In this document: positions 5,105-7,420 of the stretch, piece after piece
How positions within the stretch are numbered: position 1 is the stretch's first letter
How the letters are laid out: each line of letters opens with the position of its first letter
NCBI GenBank assembly: GCA_035546355.1
Contig: DATKEH010000292.1
Coordinates: 1-7,420 of the forward strand
From: DATKEH01 sp035546355
GTDB lineage: Bacteria > Acidobacteriota > Thermoanaerobaculia > Multivoradales > JAIOJS01
Reading direction: 5' to 3'
DNA length: 7,420 nt
The notes under the pieces: generated by a model
The model's database searches: none
Told to the model about the DNA's origin: nothing
What the model saw: the letters and a program-made list of their open reading frames with translations, nothing else
Translations under genes and position numbers: made by a program

Positions 5105-6947
5105 AGTGCCCCTGGTGACCGGCCGGCGCCGGCGGGCGCGGCGGGTCGCTGCCTTCGCGCGCGCCGCCCCACTGGTCCATGGCCAGCTTCAGGCGGCTCT
5201 CGGCGGCGATCAGGAAGTTGCCGGAGGTGACGATCCGGTCGCCCGGCGCCAGGCCGGCGAGCACCTCGACGAGCTCGCCGACCCGGGGCCCAACCTCCAC
5301 CTGCTGCGGCCTGAGCCGTCCTTCGCCCAGATCGAGGAAGACGAAGCGCCGCTCGCCGGCGTAGAGGATGGCCTCCTCGGGCACCACCAGCCGCTCGCCG
5401 CGCTCCTGGTAGAGGGTGACGTTGGCGAACATGTCCGGCTTGATCGCCAGCTGCGGGTTGGCGACCTCGATCCGCACCCGGCCGGTGCGCGTCATGGGGT
5501 CGAGGTAGGGGTAGACGAAGGTCACCCGGCCGCTGAAGGCCTGGCCCGGCATGTACGGGAACCCCACCTCGGCGCGGTCGCCCAGCTGGATCATGCCGAG
5601 CTCGGACTCGTAGACCTCCGCCTCGATCCACACGCGGTCCAGGCCGGCGATGCGGAACAGCTTCATCCCCGGCGAGACGGCGCTGCCCTCGACCACCTCC
5701 TTCTCGACGACGAAGCCGGAGGCGGGAGAAAAGATGGGGATCTGCTCCAACGCCTCCCCGGTCTCGGCCAGGCGGTCGATCTGCGCCGGCGACAGGTCCC
5801 ACAGCCGCAGGCGCTGTCGCGACGCCGCCACCAGGTAGTCGGCGCGGTCGGGTACCGAGGTCGCGCGCGCCGTCCGCTGGCTGGCCAGCGCGGTCAGGTA
5901 CTCCTGCTGCGCGGCGTAGAGGTCCGGGCTGTAGAGGGTGAACAGCGGCTGCCCGCGGCGCACCGCTTGGCCGGTCTGGTTGACGAAGAGCTGGCGGATC
6001 CACCCCTGGTACTTGACGGTGACGTCCGCCAGGCGGGTCTCGTCGAACGTCACCTTGCCGACGGCGCGCACCGGCACCGTGACCGTCTGCAGGCTCACGG
6101 TCTCGACCCTGACGCCGATGCGCTGGCGGCGCGCGGCGTCGACGATCACCACGCCGCTGGCCAGCTCGCCGTGGGTCACGGGGGTGAGCTCCATGCTGCA
6201 GATCGGGCACTTGCCGGGGTCGGGGCTCTTCACCGACGGGTGCATCGCACAGGTGTAGTAGGCGATGGCGTCGGGGTCGCCGCCGTGGGCGTGCTCGACG
6301 TGGGACTCGAGCTGCGACAGCGATGCCGGCGCCGGCGCCGTCCAGTCGGTGCGGGTGGCGCAGGCGAGCATCTCCGGGCCCATGTAGGGGTTGGCCGGCT
6401 CGGTCGCGGCCTGCACCCACTTGGCGAACCCGCTCTCGGCCTCCATCGGGCACTCGAAGACGTGCCACTCGGCGGCCAGCTCGGAGTCGGCGCCCACCAG
6501 CGGGACGACGAAGCGGCTGACCTCGGCGAAGGCCGCACGGGCCGTCTCGAGGTCGCCGGCCGCGGCGAGCGACGAAGCGGCGCGGGCGGTCTCCGCCAGC
6601 ACCTGCAGCACGGTCGGGTCGAGGTCCCCGCCGGCGTCCTGCGCCATGCCCAGCGCCGCGGCCAGACGCGAGGCGCGGGGGCGCACGGTCTCCAGGCGAT
6701 CGGCCGCCAGCTCCGCCCGCGCCTCCTCGTAGGCGGCGAGCGCGGTGGTCAGGGCCTGGCGAACGCCGTCGGGATACCGCTGCTCGGGGAGGCGCAGCAT
6801 GCCGTCACCCTGGCGCGCGGCGGCAGCGGACTCGTCGCCGGGCCGCGGAGAGTCCCCGGCGCAGGCGCCGAGGGCGGTGGTGGCTACCAGCAGGGCGACG
6901 GCGCTCCGGCGCCGCCAGCCCGGGAGGAAAAGGGTCGCGTGCTTCAT
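5103..6947 (-). CDS. cusB: CusB-type RND periplasmic adaptor with DUF3347-like and heavy-metal-binding domains (lipoprotein)
   Basis: This 614-residue membrane-fusion protein would bridge the RND pump and the outer-membrane channel, and probably hands Cu(I)/Ag(I) to the pump. An N-terminal signal ends in the lipobox LGAC with Cys29 as the predicted lipidated residue. Residues about 55-200 look like a DUF3347 domain, closing with the motif C166-P-M ... N186-P-Y-M-G-P-E-M-L-A-C196. A His-containing linker (H216, H219, H221) follows. Next is a heavy-metal-binding module (HMBD type), YYTCAMHPSVKSPDPGKCPIC at 230-250, with Cys233, Met235, His236, Cys247, Cys250 and Met252. The membrane-fusion core (about 265-580) includes GWIRQL (315-320), the lipoyl-like half with ASGFVVEKEVVEG, and the beta-barrel with KPDMFANV. 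The tail ends GHQGH. From memory, E. coli CusB is about 400 residues, so the extra length is the two N-terminal metal modules. The cusB symbol is by family, and strict orthology is not shown. Confidence 0.93.
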   Translation of the reverse strand: MKHATLFLPGWRRRSAVALLVATTALGACAGDSPRPGDESAAAARQGDGMLRLPEQRYPDGVRQALTTALAAYEEARAELAADRLETVRPRASRLAAALGMAQDAGGDLDPTVLQVLAETARAASSLAAAGDLETARAAFAEVSRFVVPLVGADSELAAEWHVFECPMEAESGFAKWVQAATEPANPYMGPEMLACATRTDWTAPAPASLSQLESHVEHAHGGDPDAIAYYTCAMHPSVKSPDPGKCPICSMELTPVTHGELASGVVIVDAARRQRIGVRVETVSLQTVTVPVRAVGKVTFDETRLADVTVKYQGWIRQLFVNQTGQAVRRGQPLFTLYSPDLYAAQQEYLTALASQRTARATSVPDRADYLVAASRQRLRLWDLSPAQIDRLAETGEALEQIPIFSPASGFVVEKEVVEGSAVSPGMKLFRIAGLDRVWIEAEVYESELGMIQLGDRAEVGFPYMPGQAFSGRVTFVYPYLDPMTRTGRVRIEVANPQLAIKPDMFANVTLYQERGERLVVPEEAILYAGERRFVFLDLGEGRLRPQQVEVGPRVGELVEVLAGLAPGDRIVTSGNFLIAAESRLKLAMDQWGGAREGSDPPRPPAPAGHQGH

Positions 6948-7420
6948 GGCGTGTCTCCTGCCGCGGCCGCCCCTGGCAGCGAGGGGGGGGCGGCCGGCGT
7001 CTCTGCGGAGGGTGCGAATGGGAGGTCGCCGCCGAGGGCGGCCACCCCGTCGAGCAGATCCCGCTCCTCCACCACCCCCGGCGGCTGCCCGGTGAGGCGG
7101 GCGAGCTCGGCCAGGCGCTGTCGATACGAGGTGAGGGCCTGCTCCAGGCCGAGCTCGACGGTGCGCAGGTTGCGCTCGGCGTCGATCAGGGCGGGGAAGT
7201 CGACGCGCGAGGACTCGAAGGCGACGCGGGCGGCCTGCACCCGGTCGCGCGAGGCGGGGGCGAGGCGGCTGCGATAGAGCTCGATGATGTGGCCCGCCTC
7301 GGCGACCCGCAGGGCGGCCTGGCGGACCTCCGCCCGCACCCGGTCCTCGAGCGCCTGGCGACGGCTGTGCGCCGCGGCGAGGCGGGCCTCCGCCTCGGCC
7401 TCCATCGCCGCCAGCCGCTG
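6944..7420 (-). CDS. TolC/CusC-type outer-membrane efflux protein, C-terminal part (partial)
   Basis: This is the last 158 residues of an outer-membrane factor whose start lies beyond the right edge. It would form the outer-membrane and periplasmic channel that accepts metal from the adaptor and pump encoded next. The visible part is a long Ala/Glu/Arg-rich helix (about fragment residues 1-48), then a helix with the family's usual pattern: ELYRSRLAP near 47-55 and SRVDFPALIDAERNL at 71-85, followed by a second amphipathic helix ending in LTGQPPG. This pattern is typical of the second repeat of the TolC/OEP family. The tail after residue 116 is Pro/Ala-rich and unconserved. The stop codon overlaps the adaptor start as ATGA, which implies translational coupling. 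The tail includes a run of eight C on the coding strand and a 10-bp inverted repeat. The assignment to a metal-type (CusC/CzcC-like) channel comes from gene context, since the fragment itself shows only the TolC superfamily. Confidence 0.9.
   Translation of the reverse strand, partial: QRLAAMEAEAEARLAAAHSRRQALEDRVRAEVRQAALRVAEAGHIIELYRSRLAPASRDRVQAARVAFESSRVDFPALIDAERNLRTVELGLEQALTSYRQRLAELARLTGQPPGVVEERDLLDGVAALGGDLPFAPSAETPAAPPSLPGAAAAGDTP
6954..6959 (-). promoter_or_regulatory. Ribosome binding site of the adaptor gene, inside the tolC-like gene
   Basis: AGGAGA lies 6 nt before the adaptor ATG (6947-6945) and within the last codons of the outer-membrane factor gene. Together with the ATGA stop/start overlap it fixes the adaptor start and suggests translational coupling. 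Confidence 0.8.
6964..6996. repeat. 10-bp perfect inverted repeat with C8/G8 tract at the end of the tolC-like gene
   Basis: CGGCCGCCCC (6964-6973) and GGGGCGGCCG (6987-6996) are exact reverse complements with a 13-bp spacer. An uninterrupted run of eight G (6983-6990 on the plus strand; C on the coding strand) overlaps the right arm. It encodes the low-complexity Pro/Ala tail of the outer-membrane factor, starting 17 bp upstream of the adaptor ATG. It may be an intra-operon mRNA hairpin or simply GC-rich low complexity. Confidence 0.5.

Noticed and set aside
1274..5230. A 1318-codon open frame on the plus strand, antisense to the RND pump
   Set aside because: Its product is His/Arg/Asp-rich with no recognisable domain, as expected from the complement of a GC-rich coding frame. 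The minus-strand pump has full family motifs.
4866..7277. An 803-codon open frame on the plus strand, antisense to the adaptor and the outer-membrane gene
   Set aside because: Low-complexity composition, no domain, and it spans two well-supported minus-strand genes and their junction. It is a complement-frame artefact.

Overview
This very GC-rich window carries most of one heavy-metal efflux operon and the start of a following gene, all on the minus strand. Transcription therefore runs from high to low coordinates. The organism is a Gram-negative (diderm) bacterium, because the genes encode an outer-membrane channel, a lipoprotein periplasmic adaptor and an inner-membrane RND pump. The partial gene at the left edge resembles the N-terminal region of VWFA-related proteins that I associate with Acidobacteriota (Thermoanaerobaculia-like). 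That taxonomic guess is tentative and comes from recall, not from a search.

Layout in transcription order: (1) 7420-6944, the C-terminal end of a TolC/CusC-type outer-membrane factor. (2) 6947-5103, a CusB-type adaptor with a lipobox, an N-terminal DUF3347-like domain and a heavy-metal-binding (HMBD) zinc-ribbon-like module ahead of the membrane-fusion core. (3) 5092-1865, a full-length CusA-type RND pump with the three-methionine Cu(I)/Ag(I) site and the Asp/Glu/Lys proton-relay residues. (4) 1811-1344, a small secreted protein that is a stand-alone DUF3347-like domain. (5) 1256-846, a small secreted or membrane-anchored protein with a TRASH/YHS-like cysteine cluster. (6) After a palindrome-bearing gap, 743 to the left edge, an exported protein of uncertain function that runs off the window. 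Genes 1-4 are tightly packed (an ATGA overlap, then gaps of 10 and 53 bp). Genes 2-5 each have a clear Shine-Dalgarno sequence.

The working model is a Cu(I)/Ag(I) export system. The pump, adaptor and outer-membrane channel form the tripartite export complex. The two small exported proteins probably bind or deliver metal in the periplasm, a job that the unrelated CusF does in Escherichia coli. The DUF3347 module occurs twice, once fused to the adaptor and once free, which is the most suggestive biology here.

Beyond the genes there are several exact inverted repeats: a palindrome read in frame inside the pump's cytoplasmic loop, a 12-bp inverted repeat whose loop holds the putative start codon of the last gene, a 9-bp inverted repeat overlapping the end of the free DUF3347 gene, a 10-bp inverted repeat with a C8 tract at the end of the outer-membrane gene, and a palindrome just after the last efflux gene. 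I saw no RNA genes, CRISPR arrays, insertion sequences or regulator gene. Any regulator would lie outside the window, probably upstream of the outer-membrane gene.
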